Shown here one piece after another: positions 1 through 8,895 of a DNA stretch of 64,000 bases. The notes under the pieces were generated by a model. It was not told the origin of the DNA and ran no database searches. It saw nothing but the letters and a program-made list of their open reading frames with translations. The translations under genes were made by a program, and so were the position numbers. The DNA is from JAZOTM01 sp045657625 (GTDB taxonomy: Bacteria > Bacillota > Clostridia > Lachnospirales > Lachnospiraceae), in the NCBI GenBank assembly GCA_045657625.1, contig JAZOTM010000019.1:21023-85022 (forward strand), read 5' to 3'. Each line of letters opens with the position of its first letter. Position 1 is the first letter of the stretch.

Positions 1-2
1 GC

Positions 3-1052
3 ACAGGCAATTACACCGGATACGATGAACCCAGATGGTTTGGCAGTACTTCCATGGTATATTGCTCCGGACTTCGAGAAATTGATGCGGTCCTGGGGCG
101 TGATGATAAGTTGATTGATAATATCTGTAAAATAGCAAAATATAAGAACCCTACCTGTTTTACATTAATTGGAAGCCCGGTGCCTATGGTAATTGGCTCG
201 GATATGAAGGGAATTGCCAAGGAAGTAGAAAACCTGACAGGAAAGCCTGCCTTTGGTTTTTCTACCAATGGGCTGGGCTTGTATAACAAGGGTGTTTCTG
301 ATGCGATGCTGGCGGTGGTAAAACGTTTTGATGCCGGTAAAAAAGAGACTATAGAAAAAAGTATCAACATTCTTGGTACAACCCCTTTGGATTTTGCTGC
401 CAATGGAAATGATTTGGCTTTGAAAAAGAAATTGGAGGGTGCTGGTTATCGGGTGCTTACACAGATGATGATGGGCGCTAAAATTCAGGATGTGGAACAA
501 GTGACTGCAGCTAGTTTGAATTTGGTGGTGACAGAATCCGGATATGAGACTGCGAGATATCTTTATCGTAAATATAGAATTCCATATGTGGTTGGTAATT
601 TTGTGGGAAAGCGGGATGCGTTGTTTGAGACTTTGGAATCTGCGAGAACCTCGGGAGAGAATCAGGTTTTCGGTATAGAAAAAAGAGAAGATGGAAGAAA
701 AAAACTTTTGTATGTGGGAGAACAAATACTGGGAAACAGTATACGAGAAGCCTTGTATACGCTGGCTCCTCAAATAGAAGTGACTGTAGGAACTATGACA
801 GGACTACGGAAAAAGTTGGCACATCCACAGGATTTGGATATTCCCGGGGAAGAGAGTTTGTTAGAGATATTGGATAGTGGCATTTATGCAGGAGTGATAG
901 GAGATCCTTTGTTGGAAGATTTGCTTCCTGTGGGTATGGAACTGTATAAAATTCCACACATTGCCATGTCCAGCAAATTGTTTTGGAATCAATCGATTCA
1001 TTTTATAGGAGAAGAAATGAATGGGTTTTTGCAAAAAATAAAAGAATCATAG
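3..1052 (+). CDS. Nitrogenase component 1-like protein, 3' part (5' end outside window)
   Basis: The reading frame is open from the window edge, so the gene begins upstream; an internal ATG at 54 is not a convincing start because in-frame residues before it (FGSTS) continue the fold. The segment CSGLREIDAVLGRDDKL is typical of NifD/NifK-like component 1 proteins, which bind a metal cluster or tetrapyrrole-type substrate and receive electrons from a NifH-like reductase. The stop lies 10 bp before a substrate-binding lipoprotein gene, suggesting one operon with a metal-chelate importer. True nitrogenase is unlikely on context alone; a nitrogenase-like reductase of unknown substrate is the safer call. 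The family call is firm, the substrate is unknown. Confidence 0.85.
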   Translation, partial: TGNYTGYDEPRWFGSTSMVYCSGLREIDAVLGRDDKLIDNICKIAKYKNPTCFTLIGSPVPMVIGSDMKGIAKEVENLTGKPAFGFSTNGLGLYNKGVSDAMLAVVKRFDAGKKETIEKSINILGTTPLDFAANGNDLALKKKLEGAGYRVLTQMMMGAKIQDVEQVTAASLNLVVTESGYETARYLYRKYRIPYVVGNFVGKRDALFETLESARTSGENQVFGIEKREDGRKKLLYVGEQILGNSIREALYTLAPQIEVTVGTMTGLRKKLAHPQDLDIPGEESLLEILDSGIYAGVIGDPLLEDLLPVGMELYKIPHIAMSSKLFWNQSIHFIGEEMNGFLQKIKES

Positions 1053-1062
1053 GAGAGTAAAA

Positions 1063-2220
1063 ATGAGAAAGTTCAAAAAGTGGATAGCTGTACTTTGTGC
1101 AGTATCTATGCTTGGAATCCTCGGTTGCGGCAATGAAGTGGCTGTTGAGGAAGGTACAGAAGCAACTACAAGCAGCGTTGCTGAGAATGCATCAGAAACA
1201 GAAGAGGCAGTGGAAACAACAAGTAATGAAAGTCATGTAAATGCAGACGGGTCTATTACCATTGTGGACCAGGCCGGTAAAACTATTGAGTTGGACGGCG
1301 TGCCGGAGCGTGTAGTCACAACGATTATGCCTTTTCCGTATATTTTTTATGCAGTAGTAGGAAACAATGATAACCTGGTTGGATGCAATCCTTCTTCTAT
1401 CACAGCATATGAAGACAGTGCATTGAAATATATGTATCCGGAACTTGCAAACGCAGAGACCGGATTTGTGGATAGCAGTTTTGTAGTAAACGTTGAAGAA
1501 TTGATTCAGTTGCAACCGGATGTGGTATTCCAATGGGATTACATGGAAGAAGAAATCCAGAAGATGGAAGATGCGGGAATTACAGTTATTTCTTTGCATT
1601 ATGGAACCATTGAGGATTTGGAAACCTGGGTAAAAATCATTTCTGTTATGATGGGCAAGGAAGAACGTGGAGAAGAGATTCTATCCTATTTTGAAGAGCA
1701 GGTAGCAGAAGTGGATGAAAGACTTGCAGACATTCCGGAAGAAGATTACGTAAATGTTTTGTTACTTTCGGATGATATGAAGGTGACGGGTACCGGATTT
1801 ACTTCTTATCTGATGGAACATAGTGGGGCAATCAATCCGGCGGCAGATTTGTCCGGTGATGCTTTGAATGTCAATATGGAACAGATTTACGAATGGAATC
1901 CTACGATTATTTACATTGGTAACTTTACAGATTTGCAACCCTCCGATATTTTGGAGAATAAACTGGAAGGCGAAGATTGGTCTGTTTTAGAAGCCGTGCA
2001 AAATGGTCAGGTTTATAAAATCCCAATTGGCGGATATCGTTGGGATCCACCAGGGGTAGAAACACCATTGATGATTAAATGGTTGGCAAAGATTCAGTAT
2101 CCGGACCTGTTTGAAGATATGGATATGTATGAAGAAGTAAGTGAATTTTATGAGGAATTTTATGGATTTACGTTAACGGATGAAATGTTAGACGAAATAT
2201 TGGGAGACACACAGAACTAA
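1063..2220 (+). CDS. Metal-chelate ABC transporter substrate-binding lipoprotein
   Basis: Periplasmic-binding-protein-like lipoprotein of the FecB/BtuF (siderophore, heme or cobalamin) class. A short charged start and hydrophobic stretch end in the lipobox ILGC around residue 22, followed by a Glu/Thr-rich linker. The phrase GVPERVVTTIMPFPY is the usual start of the first binding lobe, and the second lobe begins after the long helix near residue 200. The stop codon overlaps the start of the permease gene by one base (TAATG), so translation is probably coupled. The ligand cannot be read from sequence; linkage to the nitrogenase-like gene hints at iron or a metallophore. Confidence 0.88.
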   Translation: MRKFKKWIAVLCAVSMLGILGCGNEVAVEEGTEATTSSVAENASETEEAVETTSNESHVNADGSITIVDQAGKTIELDGVPERVVTTIMPFPYIFYAVVGNNDNLVGCNPSSITAYEDSALKYMYPELANAETGFVDSSFVVNVEELIQLQPDVVFQWDYMEEEIQKMEDAGITVISLHYGTIEDLETWVKIISVMMGKEERGEEILSYFEEQVAEVDERLADIPEEDYVNVLLLSDDMKVTGTGFTSYLMEHSGAINPAADLSGDALNVNMEQIYEWNPTIIYIGNFTDLQPSDILENKLEGEDWSVLEAVQNGQVYKIPIGGYRWDPPGVETPLMIKWLAKIQYPDLFEDMDMYEEVSEFYEEFYGFTLTDEMLDEILGDTQN

Positions 2221-3218
2221 TGTTAGCAAAGTATTATAGAAGACTGATTGTTTTAGTTGGAATCCTGGTGATTACATTTCTTCTATCTCTTTGTCTTGGA
2301 AGATATGAAATTACCTTGCTGGATATTTGGCAGGTGTTTACAAAATCAGAAGAAGCAGACAATATGATTGCAAATGTCATTATGCAGGTGCGCATGCCCC
2401 GCATATTACTGAGTTTGATTATCGGAGCAGGCTTGGCTTGCTCCGGTGCTTCTTATCAATGTTTATTTGGAAATCCCTTGGTAAGCCCGGATATTTTAGG
2501 TGTTTCTGCCGGCGCGGGATTTGGTGCAGCTCTGGGGATTTTAATGGGAGAAAACAGTACCTTATTGCAGATACAGGCCTTGGTACTAGGCTTGGCAGCA
2601 GTGGGATTGGTACTTCTGATTTCCCGAGTCAATAAAAAAACGGAATTGTTTATGCTGGTTTTGTCAGGGGTAATTGTAGGGGCCTTTTTTGAAGCTTTGA
2701 TTTCTTTGGTGAAATATGTGGCAGATCCGCAGGATACATTGCCGGCCATTACGGTGTGGTTGATGGGAAGCTTGGCCAGTGCCTCTTATACAAAAGTAGT
2801 GGTAGCCTTTGCAACTATTTTTCCTTGTATCATCATCCTTTTGGTTTTGCGTTGGAAAATGAATTTGCTGTCATTGGACGAGGAAGAGGCTATCTCCATG
2901 GGAGTAAACGTAGGGACTCTTCGTCTTGTGATTATTATCATATCTACCTTAATGACTGCTGTGTCGGTATCCCTTTGTGGAGTGATTGGCTGGATCGGTT
3001 TGGTGATTCCCCACATTGCCAGATTTATTGTGGGAGATGATCATCGTGTGCTGATTCCAGCTTGTGTTCTTCTGGGTGCTATGTATTTGCTCCTGATTGA
3101 TACCGTTGCCAGAACTCTGACAGCAGCAGAATTGCCATTATCTATTTTGACGGCTATCATAGGAGCACCTTTCTTTGGTGTGATGTTGCGTAAAACAATG
3201 GGAAAAAGCGGAGGTTAA
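2220..3218 (+). CDS. FecCD-family ABC transporter permease
   Basis: Integral membrane subunit of a BtuC/FecCD importer, 332 residues, the usual family length with about ten hydrophobic segments. Recognisable family features include RMPRILLSLIIGAGLACSGA near residue 60, the segment GNPLVSPDILGVSAGAGFGA, and GWIGLVIPHIARFIVG near residue 255, which forms the coupling region for the ATPase. It starts within the stop of the binding-protein gene and ends 3 bp before the ATPase gene. Together the three genes make a complete importer. Confidence 0.93.
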   Translation: MLAKYYRRLIVLVGILVITFLLSLCLGRYEITLLDIWQVFTKSEEADNMIANVIMQVRMPRILLSLIIGAGLACSGASYQCLFGNPLVSPDILGVSAGAGFGAALGILMGENSTLLQIQALVLGLAAVGLVLLISRVNKKTELFMLVLSGVIVGAFFEALISLVKYVADPQDTLPAITVWLMGSLASASYTKVVVAFATIFPCIIILLVLRWKMNLLSLDEEEAISMGVNVGTLRLVIIIISTLMTAVSVSLCGVIGWIGLVIPHIARFIVGDDHRVLIPACVLLGAMYLLLIDTVARTLTAAELPLSILTAIIGAPFFGVMLRKTMGKSGG

Positions 3219-3221
3219 TTT

Positions 3222-4010
3222 ATGGAATTAGAAGTAAAGAATGGCTCTTTTTCTTATGGCTCCAGGGATATATTGAAAAATATATCCTTTTCTGTCCAGG
3301 ATCAAACCATTATGACGATTTTGGGACCCAATGGTGTTGGAAAAACCACTATGTTAAAGTGTATTATGGGATTTTTGAAGTGGACAGAAGGGGAGACTTA
3401 TCTGGATGGAAAACCGGTTTCTTCATATAACGATAAAACCTTTTGGAAAAAAACCAGTTATGTACCACAAGCAAAGAAAAGCGTTTATTCCTATCGTTGT
3501 ATTGATTCCATTGTGATGGGGCTTAGTACAAAACAAAACTTTTTTGAAACGCCTAAGAAAAAAGATTATGAAAAAGCAGAAGAGATAATGGAACTTCTAG
3601 GCATTGAAAATTTGGCGAACAAATATATCAATGCTTTATCCGGTGGAGAATTGCAAATGGTTATGATAGCCAGAGCCTTGATTTCGGATCCGGAGCTGAT
3701 TATTTTGGATGAACCGGAGTCAAACCTAGATATGAAAAACCAATTACGTGTTTTAAGTAGTATTGAAAAAATTGCGCGGGAATATCATACCAGTTGCTTG
3801 ATTAATACACATTTTCCGGATCATGCCTTGGGTATTTCCGATAAGACTTTGATGCTGGGATACCAGTTTCAACAGTTGCTTGGAAAGACGGAGGACATCG
3901 TTACAGAGGAAAATATTCACAAGTTTTTTCATGTTTATTCAAAAATTATTTCCTTTGAAATTAGCTCCCAGGAGTACAAAACCATTTTCCCTTATGATGT
4001 AGCCCGCTAG
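3222..4010 (+). CDS. Metal-chelate ABC transporter ATP-binding protein
   Basis: ATPase subunit of the importer encoded just upstream. Walker A is GPNGVGKTT near residue 35, the signature LSGGELQMVMIARAL near residue 140 and Walker B LIILDEPESNLD follow in order, with a switch His in NTHFPDHAL. Length (262 aa) fits FecE/BtuD proteins. The C-terminal 50 residues after the switch are less conserved. It is the last gene of the nitrogenase-like cluster; no clear hairpin terminator is visible before the gapA promoter. Confidence 0.93.
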   Translation: MELEVKNGSFSYGSRDILKNISFSVQDQTIMTILGPNGVGKTTMLKCIMGFLKWTEGETYLDGKPVSSYNDKTFWKKTSYVPQAKKSVYSYRCIDSIVMGLSTKQNFFETPKKKDYEKAEEIMELLGIENLANKYINALSGGELQMVMIARALISDPELIILDEPESNLDMKNQLRVLSSIEKIAREYHTSCLINTHFPDHALGISDKTLMLGYQFQQLLGKTEDIVTEENIHKFFHVYSKIISFEISSQEYKTIFPYDVAR

Positions 4011-4084
4011 GGGACTGGATTTGCAGGAAACTTTGACCCAAATAATTTTATAGTGAAAAAATTAACAAACCTTGAAGAATAGGG

Positions 4085-4113
4085 TTGAATTTTTGTTCAA
4101 AGTTAGGTACAAT
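4085..4113 (+). promoter_or_regulatory. Promoter of gapA (sigma-A type)
   Basis: TTGAAT at 4085-4090 and TACAAT at 4108-4113 are separated by exactly 17 bp. Transcription would start near 4120, just before the leader hairpin at 4122-4144. Confidence 0.8.
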
Positions 4114-4121
4114 GCAAATAG

Positions 4122-4144
4122 TTGAGTGTTCTACTTACACTCAA
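4122..4144 (+). promoter_or_regulatory. Inverted repeat at the very 5' end of the gapA leader
   Basis: TTGAGTGT (4122-4129) and ACACTCAA (4137-4144) form a perfect 8-bp dyad with a 7-nt loop, placed immediately after the predicted transcription start. It has no T tract, so it is not a terminator. It may be an mRNA-stabilising 5' hairpin or an operator for a glycolytic repressor. Confidence 0.6.
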
Positions 4145-4177
4145 GAACATTAATACAAATTCTTAGGAGGAATTGAA

Positions 4178-5194
4178 ATGGCAGTAAGAGTAGCGATCAA
4201 TGGATTCGGCCGTATCGGTCGTCTTGCATTCAGACAGATGTTTGGCGCAGAGGGGTATGAAGTTGTTGCAATCAACGACTTAACAAGCCCAAAGATGTTA
4301 GCACATTTGTTAAAGTATGACTCATCTCAGGGAAAATATGAGCACGCGGATGAGGTTTCTGCATCTGATGATTCTATCACAGTATGTGGAAAGGAAATCA
4401 AAATTTATGCATTCCCAGATGCAAACAATTGCCCATGGGGAGAATTAAAAGTAGACGTTGTATTAGAGTGCTCAGGCTTCTATACAAGCAAAGAAAAAGC
4501 ACAGGCACACATCAACGCAGGTGCAAGAAAGGTTGTTATCTCTGCTCCAGCAGGAAATGATCTTCCTACAATCGTATACAACACAAATCATGAAACATTA
4601 AAAGCTGACGATACAATCATTTCTGCAGCTTCTTGTACAACAAACTGCTTAGCACCAATGGCAGATGCATTAAACAAATATGCACCAATCCAGTCTGGTA
4701 TCATGGTTACAATCCATGCTTACACAGGTGATCAGATGACACTTGATGGACCACAGAGAAAAGGTGATCTTAGAAGATCTCGTGCAGCAGCAGTAAATAT
4801 CGTTCCAAACAGCACAGGTGCAGCTAAGGCTATCGGTCTTGTTATTCCTGAGTTAAACGGAAAGTTAATCGGATCTGCTCAGCGTGTTCCTACACCTACA
4901 GGTTCTACAACTATCTTAACAGCAGTTGTTAACAAAGCTGACGTTACTGTTGAAGGTATCAACGCAGCTATGAAGGCAGCAGCTAACGAATCTTTCGGAT
5001 ACAACGAAGACGAAATCGTTTCTTCTGATATCGTAGGAATGAGATTTGGTTCTTTATTCGATGCTACACAGACAATGGTTAGCAAAGTATCTGATGACCA
5101 GTATGAAGTACAGGTTGTTTCTTGGTATGATAACGAGAACAGCTACACTTCTCAGATGGTTCGTACAATCAAATACTTCTCTGAGTTAGCATAA
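4178..5194 (+). CDS. gapA: Glyceraldehyde-3-phosphate dehydrogenase, type I
   Basis: Cytosolic glycolytic enzyme that oxidises glyceraldehyde 3-phosphate with NAD and phosphate to 1,3-bisphosphoglycerate. The NAD-binding start INGFGRIGRLAFRQ is present at residue 8, and the catalytic Cys153 lies in ASCTTNCLAP. Length of 338 residues is normal. A strong AGGAGG sits before the ATG. The gene has its own promoter and a strong terminator, followed by pgk and tpiA, the usual order of the pathway. Codon use is strongly biased to a few codons, as expected for a highly expressed gene. Confidence 0.98.
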   Translation: MAVRVAINGFGRIGRLAFRQMFGAEGYEVVAINDLTSPKMLAHLLKYDSSQGKYEHADEVSASDDSITVCGKEIKIYAFPDANNCPWGELKVDVVLECSGFYTSKEKAQAHINAGARKVVISAPAGNDLPTIVYNTNHETLKADDTIISAASCTTNCLAPMADALNKYAPIQSGIMVTIHAYTGDQMTLDGPQRKGDLRRSRAAAVNIVPNSTGAAKAIGLVIPELNGKLIGSAQRVPTPTGSTTILTAVVNKADVTVEGINAAMKAAANESFGYNEDEIVSSDIVGMRFGSLFDATQTMVSKVSDDQYEVQVVSWYDNENSYTSQMVRTIKYFSELA

Positions 5195-5217
5195 GATTCA
5201 ATTTGAAGACTCATTTA

Positions 5218-5249
5218 GGGTCCGGTCTAAAATGGACCGGACCCTTTTT
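5218..5249 (+). terminator. Terminator after gapA
   Basis: GGGTCCGGTC (5218-5227) and GACCGGACCC (5235-5244) pair perfectly over 10 bp and are followed by TTTTT. It separates gapA from pgk and probably causes partial termination, because no clear new promoter is visible before pgk. Confidence 0.9.
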
Positions 5250-5269
5250 ATTTAACAAGGAGGGCGCAT

Positions 5270-6493
5270 ATGTCATTAAACAAAAAATCTGTTGATGATA
5301 TCAACGTAAAAGGTAGAAGAGTATTGGTTCGTTGCGATTTCAACGTACCTTTAAAGGAAGGAAAGATTACAGACGAGACTCGTATCGTAGCTGCACTTCC
5401 TACAATCAATAAATTAATCGACGGTGGCGCAAAGGTAATTCTTTGCTCTCACTTAGGAAAAGTAAAGAACGGACCAAACGAAGGAGAATCTTTGGCTCCG
5501 GTTGCAGAACGTCTTTCTGAAAAACTTGGCAAAAAAGTAAACTTTGTAGCTGATTACAATGTAACAGGTGCAGACGCTACTAAGGCTGTTGAAGAAATGA
5601 ACGAAGGAGATGTTGTTCTTCTTCAGAATACACGTTTCCGTGGCGCAGAAGAGACCAAGAACGGTGAAGAATTCTCTAAAGAATTAGCAGCACTTGCTGA
5701 TGATTATGTATGTGATGCTTTCGGTTCTTCTCATAGAGCACATGCTTCTGTAGAAGGTGTTACCAAATTCATCCGTGAAAAAGGTGGCTCTTGCGTAGTT
5801 GGATACTTAATGCAGAAAGAAATCGACTTCCTTGGAAATGCAGTAGAAGATCCTCAGAGACCTTTCGTTGCAATCCTTGGTGGTGCAAAGGTTGCAGATA
5901 AATTAAACGTTATCAACAACTTACTTGAGAAGTGCGATACCTTAATCATTGGTGGTGGTATGGCTTATACCTTCTTAAAGGCGCAGGGATTAGAAATCGG
6001 AAAATCTCTTGTTGATGATGAAAAACTTGATTACTGCAAGGAAATGATGGAAAAGGCAGAAAAACTTGGAAAGAAATTACTTCTTCCTGTAGACTCTGCT
6101 ACAATCGTTGACTTCCCGAACCCAATCGATGCTCCGGTTGAAGTAGAAGTTTATGATTCTGAAAATCTTCCGGCTGACCGTGAAGGTTGCGATATCGGAC
6201 CTAAGACTCAGGAACTTTTTGCAAACGCAGTAAAGAGCGCAAAGACTGTTGTTTGGAATGGACCGATGGGTGTATTCGAAAACCCAACACTTGCAGAAGG
6301 TACTTTAGCTGTTGCTAAGGCACTCGCTGATACAGATGCAATCACAATCATCGGTGGTGGTGATTCTGCTGCAGCTGTGAACCAGATGGGATTTGGTGAT
6401 AAGATGAGCCATATCTCTACAGGTGGTGGAGCTTCTCTTGAATTCTTAGAGGGTAAGACACTTCCGGGTGTTGCTGCCGCTGACGATAAATAA
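5270..6493 (+). CDS. pgk: Phosphoglycerate kinase
   Basis: Transfers the acyl phosphate of 1,3-bisphosphoglycerate to ADP, the first ATP-yielding step of glycolysis. The N-terminal signature RVLVRCDFNVPL is present, followed by SHLGK, the hinge-region GGAKVADKL and the C-terminal nucleotide loop GGGDSAAAVNQMG. Length of 407 residues is close to the bacterial norm of about 395. The start is set by AAGGAGGGCGC before the ATG. tpiA follows after 24 bp, so both are probably on one transcript. Confidence 0.98.
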   Translation: MSLNKKSVDDINVKGRRVLVRCDFNVPLKEGKITDETRIVAALPTINKLIDGGAKVILCSHLGKVKNGPNEGESLAPVAERLSEKLGKKVNFVADYNVTGADATKAVEEMNEGDVVLLQNTRFRGAEETKNGEEFSKELAALADDYVCDAFGSSHRAHASVEGVTKFIREKGGSCVVGYLMQKEIDFLGNAVEDPQRPFVAILGGAKVADKLNVINNLLEKCDTLIIGGGMAYTFLKAQGLEIGKSLVDDEKLDYCKEMMEKAEKLGKKLLLPVDSATIVDFPNPIDAPVEVEVYDSENLPADREGCDIGPKTQELFANAVKSAKTVVWNGPMGVFENPTLAEGTLAVAKALADTDAITIIGGGDSAAAVNQMGFGDKMSHISTGGGASLEFLEGKTLPGVAAADDK

Positions 6494-6517
6494 AAATAAT
6501 ACTAAAGGAGGCCAACC

Positions 6518-7267
6518 ATGGCTAGAAGAAAGATTGTTGCCGGAAACTGGAAGATGAACATGACTCCAAGCGAGGCAGTAAAATTAGTAGAAGAATTAAA
6601 GCCACTTGTACAGAGTGACGATGTAGACGTTGTTTATTGCGTACCTGCAATCGACATCGTTCCTGTTGTAGAAGCATTAAAGGGAACCAACGTAGAAGTT
6701 GGTGCTGAAAATATGTACTTTGAAGAAAAGGGTGCTTTCACCGGAGAAATCTCAGCAGAAATGTTGAAAGATGCTGGTGTTAAGTATGTTATCATCGGAC
6801 ATTCCGAGAGACGTGACTACTTCAAAGAAGATGATGAATTATTAAACAAGAAAGTAAAGAAGGCTTTCGAAGCTGGACTTACTCCAATTCTTTGCTGTGG
6901 AGAATCTTTAGAGCAGAGAGAATCCGGTGTTACTTTAGACTGGATCAACCTTCAGATTAAGTCTGACTTAAAGGATATTACAGCAGATCAGGTTAAGAGC
7001 ATGGTTATCGCTTACGAACCAATCTGGGCTATTGGTACAGGAAAGACTGCTACCAGTGACCAGGCAGAAGAGGTTTGCGGAGCTATTCGTGAAACAATCA
7101 AAGCTATGTATGATGAAGCAACTGCAGAAGCAGTTCGTATTCAGTACGGCGGATCTGTAAATGCAGGAAACGCTGCAGAACTTTTCGCAAAACCGGATAT
7201 CGACGGTGGATTAGTTGGTGGTGCTTCTTTGAAGGCTGACTTCGGAAAGATCGTTAATTACAAGTAA
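6518..7267 (+). CDS. tpiA: Triosephosphate isomerase
   Basis: Interconverts dihydroxyacetone phosphate and glyceraldehyde 3-phosphate. Substrate-binding start AGNWKMNMTPSEA, the catalytic His in IIGHSERRDYF (about residue 95) and the catalytic Glu in AYEPIWAIGTGKTA (about residue 168) are all present, as is the phosphate-binding GGSVNAGNAAEL near the C-terminus. Length of 249 residues is standard. AAAGGAGG precedes the ATG. It closes the gapA-pgk-tpiA block and is followed directly by a strong terminator. Confidence 0.98.
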   Translation: MARRKIVAGNWKMNMTPSEAVKLVEELKPLVQSDDVDVVYCVPAIDIVPVVEALKGTNVEVGAENMYFEEKGAFTGEISAEMLKDAGVKYVIIGHSERRDYFKEDDELLNKKVKKAFEAGLTPILCCGESLEQRESGVTLDWINLQIKSDLKDITADQVKSMVIAYEPIWAIGTGKTATSDQAEEVCGAIRETIKAMYDEATAEAVRIQYGGSVNAGNAAELFAKPDIDGGLVGGASLKADFGKIVNYK

Positions 7268-7277
7268 AATAAAATAG

Positions 7278-7312
7278 AAAAAGCGGACAAGTGGTTGTCC
7301 GCTTTTTCTTTG
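7278..7312 (+). terminator. Terminator after tpiA
   Basis: AAAAAGCGGACAA (7278-7290) and TTGTCCGCTTTTT (7295-7307) form a perfect 13-bp stem with a GTGG loop and a T-rich tail. Confidence 0.93.
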
Positions 7313-7356
7313 TGTCGTAGGAAGTGACATTCGTTTTTGTTGTGCCGTGTATGAAA

Positions 7357-7386
7357 TTGAAAAAATAAGTATACATAGTGTATAAT
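7357..7386 (+). promoter_or_regulatory. Promoter of the CapA-like gene
   Basis: TTGAAA at 7357-7362 and TATAAT at 7381-7386 with an 18-bp spacer, lying between the tpiA terminator and the lipoprotein start at 7435. Confidence 0.75.
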
Positions 7387-7434
7387 GAGAACATTGGTAG
7401 AAATGCCATGTATTCCGAAGAATGAGGACTAGAT

Positions 7435-8877
7435 ATGAAAAGAGTGTATCGAACTCTTTCGTCCATCCTACTAGCAATAGTAATTCTATTAAGCGGATGC
7501 ACAGGGGGAGCAAGTGAAGACGCTTTGAGTACTGAAGAATTGCAAGCATTAGAAGAAGAGCGACTGGCTGAAGTGGCGCAACGGGAATCGGAAGCGGAGG
7601 CAGCTATAAGCACCAATCCCATTGACGACATCAGTGATGCTTTTGATATTATTTTAAATCAGTGTTCAAGTGAATTTATTGGACATCATCTGGTAGATGA
7701 GTCCTTTTTAGCCTGGATGTACGTAAATTATGGCGAGACATCCATTGAACAGGCAGCGACAGCTGTTCAAAATGAATACGAAGATGTAGAAATCTGGTAC
7801 CACATTACAGGAAAATCCATTCATGTATTGTGGGATGAGTATTGCAGAGATTCCGGATTCCAGAGTGATGAATTGGAGCGCGTATATTGGAAAGATACGG
7901 CCTCTGATGAAAAAATCATTATGGATTTTACCGGGGATGTAAACTTTGCAGAAGGCATGGGAAATATGTTATATTTAGATAGTTGCGAAAACGGCATCTA
8001 TGATTGTATTTCCGATGAACTTTTAACGGAAATGATTTCTGCGGATTTGTTGATGATTAACAACGAATTTACCTATAGTACCAGAGGGACACCTCTGGAG
8101 GGAAAACCATTTACTTTTCGTGCAGATCCTACCCGTGTTTCCTTATTGGAAGCCATGGGCGTGGATATTGTGGGACTCGCAAACAATCATGTGTGGGATT
8201 ATGGTGAGATTGCCTTGGAAGATACACTTTTGACTTTGCAGGAGGCAGGCATGCCTTATGTGGGAGCCGGAGAGGATATCGATGAGGCAGAAGAAATCAC
8301 TTATTTTATTATGAATGGTAGAAAAATTGCTATTTGTGCAGCTACACAGATTGAACGTTCTTTGGACTATACCAAGGAAGCTACGGAAACTAGGGCAGGT
8401 GTTTTGAAAACCTTGGACCCCACCAAGTTTGTAGCTGTATTGGAAGAGGCCAATGAAAAAGCAGATTACGTCATTGCCTTTGTGCATTGGGGTACCGAAG
8501 GAGATGAAGCCTACGGTTCCGACCAGTATGCTTTAGCGAAGGCATTTGTGGATGCGGGGGCGGACGCCATTATTGGTGGTCATACCCATTGCTTGCAGGG
8601 AATCAGTTATATTGATGATGTCCCGATTATTTATAGTTTAGGTAACTTTTGGTTTAGCACAACCTCCAGTGATGGCTATGCCAAAGAAGATACAGGAATA
8701 GCTCAAATTATCATTGATAGTGACGGCTATTTACAAATGCGTTTTATTCCTTGCATTCAGGAAAAATGGGTGACCTTCCTGGCGGCGGATGAGGAAAAAG
8801 AACGTATTCTCCAATACATGTCAGATATTTCCGATGGAGTCAATATTGATAACAACGGATATGTTGTAAAGAGATAG
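7435..8877 (+). CDS. CapA-family metallophosphatase-like lipoprotein
   Basis: Exported lipoprotein with a 20-residue signal ending in the lipobox LSGC, then an Ala/Glu-rich linker. From about residue 155 it carries the CapA (poly-gamma-glutamate synthesis) calcineurin-like fold: DFTGDVNFAEG, NNEFTYSTRGTPLEGK, GLANNHVWDYG, FVHWGTEGDE and IIGGHTHCLQGI supply the metal ligands, ending with YSLGNFWF. The region between the signal and this domain (residues 60-150) is not recognised. CapA proteins are linked to poly-glutamate or cell envelope polymer handling, but none of the partner genes is here. gpmI starts 18 bp downstream, so the two are probably co-transcribed. Confidence 0.87.
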   Translation: MKRVYRTLSSILLAIVILLSGCTGGASEDALSTEELQALEEERLAEVAQRESEAEAAISTNPIDDISDAFDIILNQCSSEFIGHHLVDESFLAWMYVNYGETSIEQAATAVQNEYEDVEIWYHITGKSIHVLWDEYCRDSGFQSDELERVYWKDTASDEKIIMDFTGDVNFAEGMGNMLYLDSCENGIYDCISDELLTEMISADLLMINNEFTYSTRGTPLEGKPFTFRADPTRVSLLEAMGVDIVGLANNHVWDYGEIALEDTLLTLQEAGMPYVGAGEDIDEAEEITYFIMNGRKIAICAATQIERSLDYTKEATETRAGVLKTLDPTKFVAVLEEANEKADYVIAFVHWGTEGDEAYGSDQYALAKAFVDAGADAIIGGHTHCLQGISYIDDVPIIYSLGNFWFSTTSSDGYAKEDTGIAQIIIDSDGYLQMRFIPCIQEKWVTFLAADEEKERILQYMSDISDGVNIDNNGYVVKR

Positions 8878-8895
8878 AAAGAAGAGGAATGAAGA

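Noticed and set aside
3..1052. True nitrogen-fixing nitrogenase
   Set aside because: Only part of one component 1-like gene is visible and its neighbours are an importer, not nif genes; family membership alone does not support N2 fixation.
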